From contig NZ_JBITLV010000001.1 of NCBI RefSeq assembly GCF_044465595.1, positions 248,001-312,000 on the forward strand: 64,000 nt of DNA. The letters run 5' to 3'. Below are positions 1 to 8,879 of this stretch, in pieces (within the stretch, counting starts at the first letter, position 1; the number at the start of each line of letters is the position of its first letter). This DNA comes from Spongisporangium articulatum. GTDB lineage: Bacteria; Actinomycetota; Actinomycetes; Actinomycetales; Kineosporiaceae. The position numbers were made by a program, and so were the translations under genes. The notes below the pieces were generated by a model. The model was not told where the DNA came from. It worked only from the letters and a program-made list of their open reading frames with translations, and did no database searches.

Positions 1-33
1 CTGGGCGACGAGCGAGAGCCGGCTCCCGCCGAA

Positions 34-78
34 TAGTTGACATCAACTAATTGACCTCGGATAGTTGTTCCTAACTAT
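34..78 (+). promoter_or_regulatory. PadR gene promoter with two overlapping inverted repeats
   Basis: A perfect -35 hexamer TTGACA lies at 37-42 and, 17 bases on, GATAGT at 60-65 can serve as -10. Two inverted repeats cover it: TAGTTGA-CA-TCAACTA (34-49) and ATAGTT-N6-AACTAT (61-78). The placement over both promoter elements suggests autorepression by the PadR protein encoded just downstream (inference). A strong ribosome site GAGGAGG precedes the GTG start at 94. Confidence 0.7.
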
Positions 79-93
79 TCGAGGAGGTGCGGC

Positions 94-672
94 GTGGCCA
101 AGCGGCCCGTGAACAATCTGCTGGGGCTCGCCGTGCTGGCGTACCTGACCCGGCGGCCGATGCACCCCTACGAGCTGTCGAAGACGTTGCGGGACAACGG
201 CGACGCCCGGTCGATCAAGTTCACCCACGGCTCGCTCTACATGGTCTTCGGGCAGTTGCAGAAGGCCGGGCTGATCGAGCCGGTCGAGACGAACCGTGCG
301 GGCGCGCGGCCCGAACGCACGCTCTACGCACTGACGCCCGCGGGTGGCGATGAGCTGCGCGACTGGCTGCGCGACCTGCTGGGCCGACCCGAGCACGAGT
401 ACCCGCACTTCGTCGCCGCGCTCTCCCTGGTCGGGGCCCTCACCCCCGACGAGGTGGTCCCGCTGCTACGGGCGCGGCGCTCCGCGCTGGAGGGGCAGCG
501 GGACGACGCCCGCGGGGTCCGCGAGGCGGCGCTGGCCGCGGGCGTGCACCCGTTGTTCCTCGTCGAGGAAGACTACCGGGAGACTCTGCTGAACGCCGAG
601 ATCGGTTTCGTGGAGCGCTTTCTGGGGCAGATCGAGGGCGGCTGGGCCGCCGACTGGGGAGGCACGTCATGA
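94..672 (+). CDS. PadR-family transcriptional regulator
   Basis: A 192-residue PadR-type repressor. The first ~75 residues form the winged helix: 'LAYLTRRPMHPYELSK' is the recognition region and 'HGSLYMVFGQLQKAGLIE' is the wing that typifies the family. The remainder is the Vir_C-like helical dimerisation tail, which is of normal length for the longer PadR subgroup. The GTG start at 94 follows GAGGAGGTGCGGC, an ideal ribosome site. The stop overlaps the start of the alpha/beta hydrolase by four bases (ATGA), so the two are one operon and the hydrolase is probably the regulated function. Two inverted repeats in the promoter suggest autorepression. The ligand cannot be predicted. Confidence 0.92.
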   Translation: MAKRPVNNLLGLAVLAYLTRRPMHPYELSKTLRDNGDARSIKFTHGSLYMVFGQLQKAGLIEPVETNRAGARPERTLYALTPAGGDELRDWLRDLLGRPEHEYPHFVAALSLVGALTPDEVVPLLRARRSALEGQRDDARGVREAALAAGVHPLFLVEEDYRETLLNAEIGFVERFLGQIEGGWAADWGGTS

Positions 673-1526
673 CCACGTACGCACAGGCGCCGGACGGTGT
701 CCGCCTCGGCTACCGCACGCTCGGCTCGGGGCCGGGCCTCGTCATCGTGCACGGCGCGATGTCCACCGGGGCCAACCACTCCCAGCTGGCCGAGGGGCTG
801 GCGTCCCGGTTCACCGTCCACCTCCTCGACCGGCGCGGCCGGGGACTGAGCCCGGCCGCCGGAGCCGAGTGGTCGGTCGAGGACGACGTCGCCGACCTGC
901 GCGCGGTTCTGGCCGCGACGGGCGCCCGCCGGGTGTTCGGCATCAGCATCGGAGCCATCGTCGCGCTGCGTACCGCGCTCGTGGCCCCGGAGGTGGAGCG
1001 GCTGGCGATCTTCGAACCGCCGCTGTTCGGGGAAAGCGCCCACCCGACGGCCCTTCTGGAGAAGCTGGACGCCGCCCTGGCCGCCGAGGACCGGCCCCGG
1101 GCCCTGGTCATCGGCATGCAGGGCGCCGAGCTCGGGCCGTCGTTCCTCAACAAGGCGCCGACGGGCCTGCTGGTGCCGATGGTGAAGCTCGGCCTGCGCC
1201 AGGAGCGGCGTACTCTCGCGAAGCAGGGTCCCGGACCCTACGTCCCGATGGCCGAACTCGCCCCGACGCTGCACCACGACTTCCGCATCGTCGCCGAGAC
1301 CAGCGGCCGCACAGCCGAACTCGCCGGGCTCCCTCAGCCGACGCTGCTCCTGGGGGCCCAGCGCAGCCCCGCCTACATGCGGGCCGCGCTCGACGACCTG
1401 GAGCGCACCCTCCCGCACGCGGAGCGCGTCACCCTGCCCGACGTCGCGCACGAGGTGACGTACAACGACGACCTCCGGGGGAAGCCGCAGTTGGTCGTCG
1501 AACCGCTACGAGGCTTCTTCGCCTGA
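669..1526 (+). CDS. alpha/beta-fold hydrolase
   Basis: A 285-residue cytoplasmic hydrolase with no signal peptide. The oxyanion-hole strand 'GLVIVHGAMS' lies near residue 25, the nucleophile elbow is 'GISIGA' (Ser about residue 93), and the C-terminal 'PDVAHEV' supplies the catalytic histidine at about residue 262. An acid after strand 6 is likely but not pinned down. This is the general proline iminopeptidase/haloperoxidase-like branch, and the substrate is unknown. The start ATG lies inside the PadR stop (ATGA), so translation is coupled to the repressor. The 3' end overlaps the convergent DUF6191 gene by 21 bases. Confidence 0.9.
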   Translation: MTTYAQAPDGVRLGYRTLGSGPGLVIVHGAMSTGANHSQLAEGLASRFTVHLLDRRGRGLSPAAGAEWSVEDDVADLRAVLAATGARRVFGISIGAIVALRTALVAPEVERLAIFEPPLFGESAHPTALLEKLDAALAAEDRPRALVIGMQGAELGPSFLNKAPTGLLVPMVKLGLRQERRTLAKQGPGPYVPMAELAPTLHHDFRIVAETSGRTAELAGLPQPTLLLGAQRSPAYMRAALDDLERTLPHAERVTLPDVAHEVTYNDDLRGKPQLVVEPLRGFFA

Positions 1527-1751
1527 GGGCGGTTCGGGCCGCGGCCGTCTGACCACCGCCCGGCCCGATTCGAGGTCGATGCGCAACGGCGGGGCACCGT
1601 CCTCGGAGGGGGCCACCTTCACCTTCTGGTGGTCCTGCTGCTCGACGGTGTGCTTGCGGGTCGGCTGGAAGACCTCGAACGCCTCGCCGAACGCGCCGCC
1701 GCCGAGGGCGGATTCGGTCCGCCCTCCGCGCATCCACCTCAACAGGCCCAT
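1506..1751 (-). CDS. DUF6191 small protein
   Basis: An 81-residue protein starting at the ATG at 1751, behind a GGGAGG ribosome site (minus strand); an upstream in-frame start at 1778 exists but lacks one. The C-terminal half, 'FEVFQPTRKHTVEQQDHQ' followed by 'IDLESGRAVVRRP', matches the DUF6191 pattern of small actinobacterial proteins (F-x-P-x-RKHT ... IDL-x-SG-x-V-x-R-x-P). There is no membrane segment and the function is unknown. It overlaps the convergent hydrolase 3' end by 21 bases. The gene stands alone, with the decayed regulator fragment upstream of it. Confidence 0.65.
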   Translation of the reverse strand: MGLLRWMRGGRTESALGGGAFGEAFEVFQPTRKHTVEQQDHQKVKVAPSEDGAPPLRIDLESGRAVVRRPRPEPPSGEEAS

Positions 1752-1811
1752 GGTCGCCTCCCGGTCACCGAGGCCCAACGCGCGGACGGCGGCCCGCGTT
1801 CCGGTCGCGGG

Positions 1812-2160
1812 TCAGCCCACCGCGATTCCCGGGTCGAGCGCCGAGATCCCGCGGATCGACCCGAACTGCGTCCGGGCCCCCCGAGCACGTTCCGCAGCCA
1901 GCCGGTCCGGTGACAGTCCACCGGCGGGTAACGCGCGCTCGGCATCCGAGATGAGTCGCCCGGTCAGTCGGTACTCCAGGGCGATGCCCCGCTCGACCCG
2001 CCAGGCCGCGGAGGCCCCGAGGAGCCGGGCGGAGGTCAGGGCGTCCCCCCCGGGCCAGGTGCGCGGCACCGAGCAGGCCCACGTTGCCGGGCAATGTGAT
2101 CAGTTGCCCGTACGTGAGCGACAGGCCAACGTGGCGTAGATGGCGGCCGGACTGGGGCCC
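1812..2160 (-). pseudogene. decayed C-terminal fragment of a BTAD/AfsR-type regulator
   Basis: Read on the minus strand, two frames together recover about 110 residues homologous to the C-terminus of the intact BTAD regulator next door (2270-5320). 'GQLITLPGNVGLLGAAHLA' aligns with 'GLLLVLPECLDLLAATRLA', and downstream 'ERARGARTQFGSIRGISALD' aligns with 'ERARGARTPFGSVRGLRALD'. The frames join at a run of seven C (2045-2051); with six, the reading frame would be continuous through 'LARGDALTSARLLGA'. No start or N-terminal domains survive upstream of about 2160. It is best read as the relic of a tandem duplicate, although the C7 run could also be a base-call error. Confidence 0.75.
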
Positions 2161-2269
2161 AAGTAGCGAAACCCCCATGAGGGGCCCGTTTCCCGTGTCG
2201 TGCCCACCCGCCAACGGTAGTCGCCGCTCGTCCCTCCGCGTATGGACGAGCCTCACAGGCAGGCCGTGG

Positions 2270-5200
2270 CTACGGTCTCGTCGCCCCGTCAAGCGCTTCG
2301 GCGAGCGCGGGGTCGAGGGCCCGCAGCCCGCGTACGGACCCGAACGGCGTGCGCGCGCCCCGAGCTCGCTCGATCACGAGCCGCTGCTGCGCGGCACCCG
2401 CGGCACCCGCGGCGGCGAGGCGGGCCTCGACGTCGGCGACCAGACGCTCCAGGAGCCGGTGCTCCACGGCGATGCTCCGGTCGGCGCGCCACGTGGCGAC
2501 GGCGCCGCGCAGACGCGCCGCGGTGACCGGGTCACCCAACGCCAGGCGGGTGGCGGCCAGCAGGTCGAGACACTCCGGAAGGACCAGGAGGAGCCCGCAA
2601 CCGACCGCCAGCCGGATGGCCTCGCTGAGGTGCCCCACGGCCGCCGCCGGCCTGCCGGCCACCAGGTCGCCGGCCGCGACGGTGGCCAGCGCGTCGATCA
2701 GGATCGGATCCCCCTCCACCGTCCGGGCGACGTCCAGTGCCTCGTCGAGTTGAACCGCGGCCTGGTCGACGTCACCCCGCTCGAGCGCGACCCGCGCACA
2801 GTTGATCAGCGCGTACATGTGGCTCTCGACATCACCGGCCGCGACCGCCTCGGGCAGCACGGCGCGCCAGAACTGCAGGGCCTCGTCGGTGCGCCCGACC
2901 AGGTCGAGCAGCTCCCCGCACTCATTCCGGTTCGCACGCTCGACGTCGGGGCGATCCAGCCCGTGCAGCTCGTCGTGCGCCGCGAACATCAGGGCGAGCC
3001 CGGCCTCTCGGTCACCGGAGAACCGGGCCGCCTGGGCACGGCACCGGAGGGCCCGGAAACGGAGGTAGTCGTCATCCGCGCCCTCGACGACCTGTCCCGC
3101 GCCGGCGTACAGCTCGTAGGCGGCCCGCGCGTCACCGGCCGCGATGCGCAGGTTACCCAACGCGATCAGGAGCCGTCCCTGGGTGGCCGCCGGGAGCTGC
3201 GCTTCCTGGGCCGCCTGCACCCACTGGTCCGCCTCCCCGACGCGGCCCGTCGTGTACCAGTGGTCCACCAGGGCGGCCACCAGCCGGCCGAGGAGTTCCT
3301 GGTGTCCCTGCTCGCGGGAGAAGGCCAGCGCCGCAGCGAGGTTCGCAGCGTCGGCGGTCAACAACCGGTTGGGCGTCGGGTCCCTGAACCGCAGACCGAA
3401 GACCGTCGGGCCCAACTCCTCCGCCAGCTCCGTGTAGAACCGGGCGTGCCGCTCGCGGGTCCGGCGCAGGCGCTCGGGCGTGACGGCCAGCAGCGTCGCG
3501 GCGTACTGCCGGACGGTCTCCAGCATCGTCATCCGGCCCGAGCCGTCGGCCACCAGCAGGCTGCGTTCGAGGAGCCGGTGCAGCGCGTCGAGCACCGAGG
3601 CATCCGCCCCCGGCGGGTCTGAAGCTTCTCTGGCACAGATGGTCTCGGCCGCCGCGAGGGTCCACCCGCCCGCGAACACGGACAGCTCCTCGAAGACCCG
3701 CAGCTCCATCGGGTCGAGCATCCGCACGCTCCACTCGATGGTGGCCCGCATGCTGCCGTGCCGCTCGGCCATACCCGGGGAGCCGGTGTCCAGCAGCGCC
3801 AGGACCTGGTCGAGTCGGGCCAGGATGTCGGCAGGCGGCAGCATCCGCACCCGGGCCGCGGCCAGTTCCAAGGCCAGGGGCAGCCCGTCGAGCCGGCGGC
3901 AGAGTTCACTGACGGCGGTTGCGTTCTCGGGCCGCACGTCGAATTCGGGCAGCACGAGTTGAGCGCGGTCCCGGAAGAGGCGTACCGCATCGCTCTCCAG
4001 GGCGACCGAGGGATCGCTCGTGCCCTCCGACGGGACGGGCAGCGGCCCGAGGTGCACGATTCGCTCGCCCCGCAGCCCCATCGCCTGCCGGCTGGTGACC
4101 AGCACCGTCAATGTCGGAACCCGTTCCAGCAGGTGCGATACCGCGACGGCGACCCGGTCGATCTGCTCGAGGTTGTCCAGCACCAGCAGGTCACACCCTG
4201 CGAGCGCCCGAGCAGCGGCGTCCAGCGCCGGTTCACCGACCCAGTCGGGTTCGGTGCCCATCACCCGGCACACCTCGGGCACCACGTCCTCGACCCGGGT
4301 CAGGGTGACGAGCGGAACCGGCCCCGCGACCGTCGTCGCCGACCCGTCCCGCGTGATCCGGTCGACGAGTTCCCTGATCAGCCGGGTCTTCCCAGCTCCC
4401 CCGGCGCCCAGGACGCTGACCAGGCGCACGTCGTCCCGGCGCAGCAGCGCCACGACGTGCGCGAGCTCCGCACCACGACCGACGAAACGATCGGCGGGCG
4501 GCGCCGCACCACCGGGCCGGACGGCGAGCGCGACCTGGGTCCCGGCCGGCGGCGGGAGCTCCTGCCGCAGCACTCGCTCGTAGTGCGCCCGCAGAGCCGG
4601 GCCGGGGTCGACGCCCAGTTCATCGCGGAGCCGAGCCTGGGCGGCCACGAACGCCGTGAGGGCGTCGGCCTGCCGGCCCGCGCCGTACAGCGCCGACATC
4701 AACTGGACGACGAACCGCTCGTCGAACGGGAACTCGCCGACCAGCTGCTCGAGTTCGGGGACGAGCGTGGTGAACCGCCCCAGGGCCAGCTCGGCGTCGA
4801 CCCGGTCGGCCCGGGCCGCCTGACGCAGCGACAGCAGGCCGGCGATCCGCGCGTCGGCGAGGCCGACGAGGTCGGGAAGCGGCTCGCCGCGCCACAGCGC
4901 GAGACCGGCGCGCAGCGTCTCGGCGGCGGCCCGCACCTCGCCCGAGGCCAACTGGGCGTGGCCGCGGGCCGCCAGCGCCTCGAAGCACAGCACGTCGACG
5001 GCGTCCTCGGGGAGGTCGAGCCGGTAAGCACCCTCGGCCGACCGCAGCGGCGAGGGCGCCTCCCCCGGGGTCAGGGCGCGTTTCAACCGGGAGACGTACA
5101 CCTGCACGGTGTTGGCCGCCGTGGCCGGCGGGGCGGCCCTCCACAGGGTGTCGATCAGCTGGCCGGGCTGGACCGGATGCCCCACCTGGAGGGCGAGCAG

Positions 5201-5320
5201 GGTGAGCACCGCGCGCTGACGAGGACCACCGAGCGAGATGGGTTCATCGCCGAGCGTCACCACGGTGGGCCCGAGGAGCGAGACCCGCACCCGCGGCACC
5301 CCGTCCGGCCCTCCACCCAC
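2270..5320 (-). CDS. BTAD-domain NB-ARC transcriptional regulator (AfsR/SARP-like)
   Basis: A 1016-residue STAND regulator. In order it has an OmpR-type winged helix (about 10-95, 'PRQRAVLTLLALQVG ... VQVYVSRLKRAL'), a BTAD helical domain (about 100-255), and an NB-ARC ATPase with Walker A 'GAGGAGKTRL' near residue 305 and Walker B 'LLVLDNLEQI' near 375. A winged-helix/TPR-like sensor half runs to the end. The GTG start at 5320 has a minus-strand -10 TACCGT (5328-5333) seven bases upstream, so the mRNA is probably leaderless. Proteins of this design switch genes on after ATP-dependent oligomerisation. No biosynthetic cluster is near, so the target is unclear. A broken copy of its C-terminus sits immediately downstream. 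Confidence 0.93.
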   Translation of the reverse strand: MGGGPDGVPRVRVSLLGPTVVTLGDEPISLGGPRQRAVLTLLALQVGHPVQPGQLIDTLWRAAPPATAANTVQVYVSRLKRALTPGEAPSPLRSAEGAYRLDLPEDAVDVLCFEALAARGHAQLASGEVRAAAETLRAGLALWRGEPLPDLVGLADARIAGLLSLRQAARADRVDAELALGRFTTLVPELEQLVGEFPFDERFVVQLMSALYGAGRQADALTAFVAAQARLRDELGVDPGPALRAHYERVLRQELPPPAGTQVALAVRPGGAAPPADRFVGRGAELAHVVALLRRDDVRLVSVLGAGGAGKTRLIRELVDRITRDGSATTVAGPVPLVTLTRVEDVVPEVCRVMGTEPDWVGEPALDAAARALAGCDLLVLDNLEQIDRVAVAVSHLLERVPTLTVLVTSRQAMGLRGERIVHLGPLPVPSEGTSDPSVALESDAVRLFRDRAQLVLPEFDVRPENATAVSELCRRLDGLPLALELAAARVRMLPPADILARLDQVLALLDTGSPGMAERHGSMRATIEWSVRMLDPMELRVFEELSVFAGGWTLAAAETICAREASDPPGADASVLDALHRLLERSLLVADGSGRMTMLETVRQYAATLLAVTPERLRRTRERHARFYTELAEELGPTVFGLRFRDPTPNRLLTADAANLAAALAFSREQGHQELLGRLVAALVDHWYTTGRVGEADQWVQAAQEAQLPAATQGRLLIALGNLRIAAGDARAAYELYAGAGQVVEGADDDYLRFRALRCRAQAARFSGDREAGLALMFAAHDELHGLDRPDVERANRNECGELLDLVGRTDEALQFWRAVLPEAVAAGDVESHMYALINCARVALERGDVDQAAVQLDEALDVARTVEGDPILIDALATVAAGDLVAGRPAAAVGHLSEAIRLAVGCGLLLVLPECLDLLAATRLALGDPVTAARLRGAVATWRADRSIAVEHRLLERLVADVEARLAAAGAAGAAQQRLVIERARGARTPFGSVRGLRALDPALAEALDGATRP

Positions 5321-5558
5321 GCTCCCGACGGTAACCGCCGCTCATCACCAACAGGTGCCGCAAGGGCCGAGAAGTGCGCCTCACCAGGGCGTTCAGCGAG
5401 CGTTAAGCGCTTTGTCGGCGCCCCTGAGCATCGTTTCCGTCGAGGGGACGTTCGGAGGTCCGCCTCCCGTCGCACCCCGATCCCCGCCGCGCGCGACCAC
5501 GGGGCGCGCGCCGCGGAGCGGGGTGACGGCCACCGGTGGCGGGCCTCCGAGCGAGGGA

Positions 5559-6656
5559 TCAGGAACGCGCCCCAGCCCGGCTCACGTCGTCCAGCCGGCG
5601 CTGCGCGCCCGGCACGAGCTGCGCGGGTTGCGTACGCAACCGGTGCACGGGCAGGGCGTGCGGGTGATGCTCCTGCAACCAGCCCAGCAGTGCCTCCCGG
5701 AGGTCGCAGCGCAGGTCCCATGCGCTCGGCCCGTCGTAGGCGGACGCGAGAACCCTTACCACCATGGTGCTCTCGGTGGTGTCGACGACCTGCAGCACCC
5801 AGTCCTTGCCGTCCCACAGCGGCGACGCCTCGATCACGGAGCGGGTGAACTCCCGCAGCTCCGTCAGCGGGGTCGCGTAATCGAGGTGCAGGACGACGGC
5901 GCCGAGGATCCGGGACTGGGTGCGGGTCCAGTTCTGGAACGGGGTGGTGGTGAAGTAGCCGGTCGGCAGGACCAGCCGCCGCTCGTCCCAGAGGTGCAGC
6001 ACGACGTAGGTGAGCGTGATCTCCTCGACCCGCCCCCACTCCCCCTCGACGACCACCACGTCGTCGATGCGCACCGCGTCCGTGAACGCCAGCTGCAGTC
6101 CCGCGAACACGTTGCCGAGCGTCGTCTGGGCGGCCAGCCCGGCCACCACGCCCGCCAGTCCGGCCGAGGCCAGCAGGCTCGTGCCGAACGTACGCAGACC
6201 GGGGAACGACATCAGCACGGCACAGACCGCCACGAGGACGACGGTCGCGGCCAGGATGCGCCGCAGCAGCGTGACCTGGGTACGGGCCCGGCGCCGGCGG
6301 CGGTTGTCCTCCATGTCGACGCGCAGCCGCGCGAAGATCACTGCTTCCCCGGCGTGCAGCCCGCGAACCAGCAGCCAGGCAGTACTGGCGACCACCGCCG
6401 TGCCGGCCAGGCGCGACCAGCCGCCCGCGACCGGTACGGACTGGGCGGCGATCAGAACGGCCAGCAGGAACACGGTGCAGATCCAGGCCCGGCGGCAGAA
6501 CCGGTCGACCAGGGTGAGGAACTCCAGCCGGTGACGGCGTCCCAGCTGAGCGGTGGCGACGGCGACCAACCAGGCGAGGGCGGCCCCGGCCAGCCCGGAG
6601 CCGCAGGTGACGAACAGGGTGCCGGCGACGCTGTCGCCGGGCGAGAGGTCGGGCAC
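5559..6656 (-). CDS. MscS-family mechanosensitive ion channel
   Basis: A 365-residue membrane protein taken from the GTG at 6656, which follows GGGAGGAATCC; the longer in-frame ORF to 6764 lacks a ribosome site. Four hydrophobic N-terminal segments (about 1-165) precede the conserved pore/beta domain: 'LLASAGLAGVVAGLAAQ' is the pore-lining helix, followed by 'TLGNVFAGLQLAFTDAVRID' and 'VVVVEGEWGRVEEITLTYV', the standard MscS beta-domain sequence. It should open on membrane tension and release solutes after osmotic downshock. It is monocistronic, divergent from the pseudo-protease gene across 270 bases in which no clear regulatory motif was found. Confidence 0.92.
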   Translation of the reverse strand: MPDLSPGDSVAGTLFVTCGSGLAGAALAWLVAVATAQLGRRHRLEFLTLVDRFCRRAWICTVFLLAVLIAAQSVPVAGGWSRLAGTAVVASTAWLLVRGLHAGEAVIFARLRVDMEDNRRRRRARTQVTLLRRILAATVVLVAVCAVLMSFPGLRTFGTSLLASAGLAGVVAGLAAQTTLGNVFAGLQLAFTDAVRIDDVVVVEGEWGRVEEITLTYVVLHLWDERRLVLPTGYFTTTPFQNWTRTQSRILGAVVLHLDYATPLTELREFTRSVIEASPLWDGKDWVLQVVDTTESTMVVRVLASAYDGPSAWDLRCDLREALLGWLQEHHPHALPVHRLRTQPAQLVPGAQRRLDDVSRAGARS

Positions 6657-6926
6657 GGATTCCTCCCGGAAGGACCTCGGGTGGGTGACACCGTGACGCG
6701 TCGATGCGTGGTGCGCGAAAGCAGCGAGTCTGGTGCCGTACCGCGCCCTCCGCCACCCGATCATCGGCTCGCTGCTGCGTCCGGGCGACGTTCGCGCCCG
6801 ATTCTCGGGACACGGAATCGGTGACAGGAGCGACGGCTAGGACGCGGGACCGACTACGCTCCACCATCACACCGGCGTCGGCCCACGGGGGTGGACGGCG
6901 CCTGCTCGCTGTCAGAAGGGGTGGCG

Positions 6927-8879
6927 ATGAGCGACCGGCCCGTGCCCGCGAACGCGGAGACGCGGCCCATTCCCCTGCTCACCGGCCGTGCGCGCTCCGG
7001 GCCGGACGCACCCGACGAGCCCGAACTCGTGCTCACCGACGACGAGCGTCCCGAGGAAGCGGCCCCCGAAGCCCTGCTCACCGACGACGTCGAGGTTGCC
7101 GCCGACGGCGACGGCGAAGACGACGGGCCGGTCGACGGGCCGGTCACGGAGCCGCAGGGGGGCGAGCCCGGCGAGATCGAATCCGCCGATGAGACCGACC
7201 CCGAAACGCCCGACGACACCGAAGCGGCCGTCGAGGCCGAAGCGACCGTCGAGGTTCGAGCCGAAGCGCCCGACGAGCCCGAAGCCGATGCGCCCGAGCC
7301 GGCCGATACCGCCGGGCCGGCCGATACCGCCGAGCCGGCCGGCCCCGACGACGAGGGAGCGAGGACCAGCCCACCCACAGGTCCGATCGCGCGCCCCGCG
7401 GTCGCGGCCCCCGAGACGACGCCCGTCCCCGTCGTCCGCCCCGAAACCCCGGCTCGCATCGAACCCCCGGCCCGCCCCGAAACCCCCGGCGGGCCTGAAC
7501 CTCTTGCCGGTCCTCCGGCCCGCCCGGCGGACCCCCCGGCGGCCTTCACCACCGTGACGGGCCACCCGCCGGCAGCGGCCCCGTCCGGCCGCTTCGCGCC
7601 GCCGACGGCCTCCGCCCCGCTGGTGCCGCCCACGGCACCGCCCGACCCGCCGACGATGCCCAACCCGCAGCCTCGGCCCCCGTTCGTGCCGTCGCTGCAG
7701 CCGCCCGTCGTCCAGCCGCTGCGGCCCCCGGCCCCGGAGGCCGAGGATGCGCGGCCGGGCTGGCGCAACCCGGGCCTGCTGGGCTCGACGGCCGCCGGGC
7801 TGGCGGTCGTGCTGGCCGCCGTGGCCGCGGCCCTCACGCTGGGCGGTGGCACCGGCGGGAACCCCGTCCAGGCCGCGGTCACCGTCACCGCGAGCGGGGC
7901 CGGCGACCCCCGTTCGGGCGGCGGGGTCGTGGTGGACGCCGGGAAGGGCCTGATCCTGACCAGCGCGTGGGTCGCCGCTCCGCGCGCAATCGGGATGGGC
8001 GTCACGGCAGGCGTTTTCGAGAAGGACCTACCACCGGCGCCGAAGTCCGTGACGGTCACGCTGCCGGGCGGCGGCCAGGTCGCCGCGCAGGTGGTGGCCG
8101 CCGACGGCTACCTCAACGTGGCCGTGCTCAAGGCGGAGGGGGTGGGCGGCTCGAGCGCCACCCTGGGGGCGGCCCCGTCGGCCGGCGAGGGGGTCACGGT
8201 GGTGGGCGCCGACGATGAGGGCCACCGCTCCACGAGCCAGGTCACGCTCGGCCGGGCCCTGAACGACCCGCGACTCGGCTCCGGGACGGGTGTCCTCGCC
8301 GTAGAGGGGGCCGCCACGACGACGGACGGCCCGGCCTCGGCCGGCGGGCAGCTGGTCGGGATGCTGAGCACCGCCTCCGGGGCCGCCGTGGTGCGGCCGA
8401 TCGCTTGGGCGCAACCGCTGATCGATGCCGCGGTGGCGGGCACCGACTACCTCAGTCCCTACGCGGCGGCCACCCCGAAGGGCGCCGAGGTGACCGGGGC
8501 CCGGTACGTCGAGCCGGGCATCGAGTCCGGCAGCGCCGTCACCCCGGGCTGCTCCAACGGCCGCCAGCAGGACGGCCGGCTGTCGCTCGGGCTGGAGTAC
8601 GACTCGTTCGGCAAGCGGGGTCTCGACGTGGCCACCGGGGCGGGTCTGCACACCGACGTGCTCGCCGAACTGTGGACCACGGGCGCCTCGCCGAAGCTGG
8701 TCGCGAGGGCCGACACCGCGGGCGAGTACCCGGTGTCGTTGCCCGGTTCCGGTTGTCTGACTCTGACGTTCACGCCCCTGTCCGGAGCGGCGCTCGACCC
8801 CGGCGCGTACGCGCTGCGGGTCGGTGTCGGCGGCAACCTGACCCTGGTCTACGACACCGGCGTGCGGATCACGGAGTAG
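6927..8879 (+). CDS. single-pass membrane protein with catalytically dead HtrA-like domain
   Basis: A 650-residue protein, ATG at 6927 behind GAAGGGG. Residues 1-280 are an Asp/Glu/Pro-rich, probably disordered cytoplasmic arm. One membrane helix lies at about 282-307, and an outside domain at 315-515 follows the S1C/HtrA strand order. At the family's 'T-x-x-HVV' histidine the sequence reads 'LTSAWVAAP' (about 345), at 'SDLAVL' it reads 'YLNVAVLKAEG' (about 395), and at 'GNSGG' it reads 'PASAGGQLVG' (about 470), so His, Asp and Ser are all missing. A C-terminal beta-sandwich-like region (about 530-650, two cysteines) is unassigned. It is probably a structural or binding protein. Its stop overlaps the convergent GDPD gene. 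Confidence 0.82.
   Translation: MSDRPVPANAETRPIPLLTGRARSGPDAPDEPELVLTDDERPEEAAPEALLTDDVEVAADGDGEDDGPVDGPVTEPQGGEPGEIESADETDPETPDDTEAAVEAEATVEVRAEAPDEPEADAPEPADTAGPADTAEPAGPDDEGARTSPPTGPIARPAVAAPETTPVPVVRPETPARIEPPARPETPGGPEPLAGPPARPADPPAAFTTVTGHPPAAAPSGRFAPPTASAPLVPPTAPPDPPTMPNPQPRPPFVPSLQPPVVQPLRPPAPEAEDARPGWRNPGLLGSTAAGLAVVLAAVAAALTLGGGTGGNPVQAAVTVTASGAGDPRSGGGVVVDAGKGLILTSAWVAAPRAIGMGVTAGVFEKDLPPAPKSVTVTLPGGGQVAAQVVAADGYLNVAVLKAEGVGGSSATLGAAPSAGEGVTVVGADDEGHRSTSQVTLGRALNDPRLGSGTGVLAVEGAATTTDGPASAGGQLVGMLSTASGAAVVRPIAWAQPLIDAAVAGTDYLSPYAAATPKGAEVTGARYVEPGIESGSAVTPGCSNGRQQDGRLSLGLEYDSFGKRGLDVATGAGLHTDVLAELWTTGASPKLVARADTAGEYPVSLPGSGCLTLTFTPLSGAALDPGAYALRVGVGGNLTLVYDTGVRITE
7296..7342 (+). 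repeat. 18-bp tandem repeat in the disordered arm of the pseudo-protease gene
   Basis: Two and a half copies of an 18-base unit (GAGCCGGCCGATACCGCC and a one-base variant at 7296-7331, partial third copy to 7342) encode (E/G)PADTA repeats. This is in-frame expansion within a low-complexity coding region, so length variation between strains is likely. Confidence 0.75.

Noticed and set aside
2270..5320. Pathway-specific SARP regulator of a natural-product cluster
   Set aside because: No polyketide, peptide synthetase, terpene or RiPP genes occur in the window.
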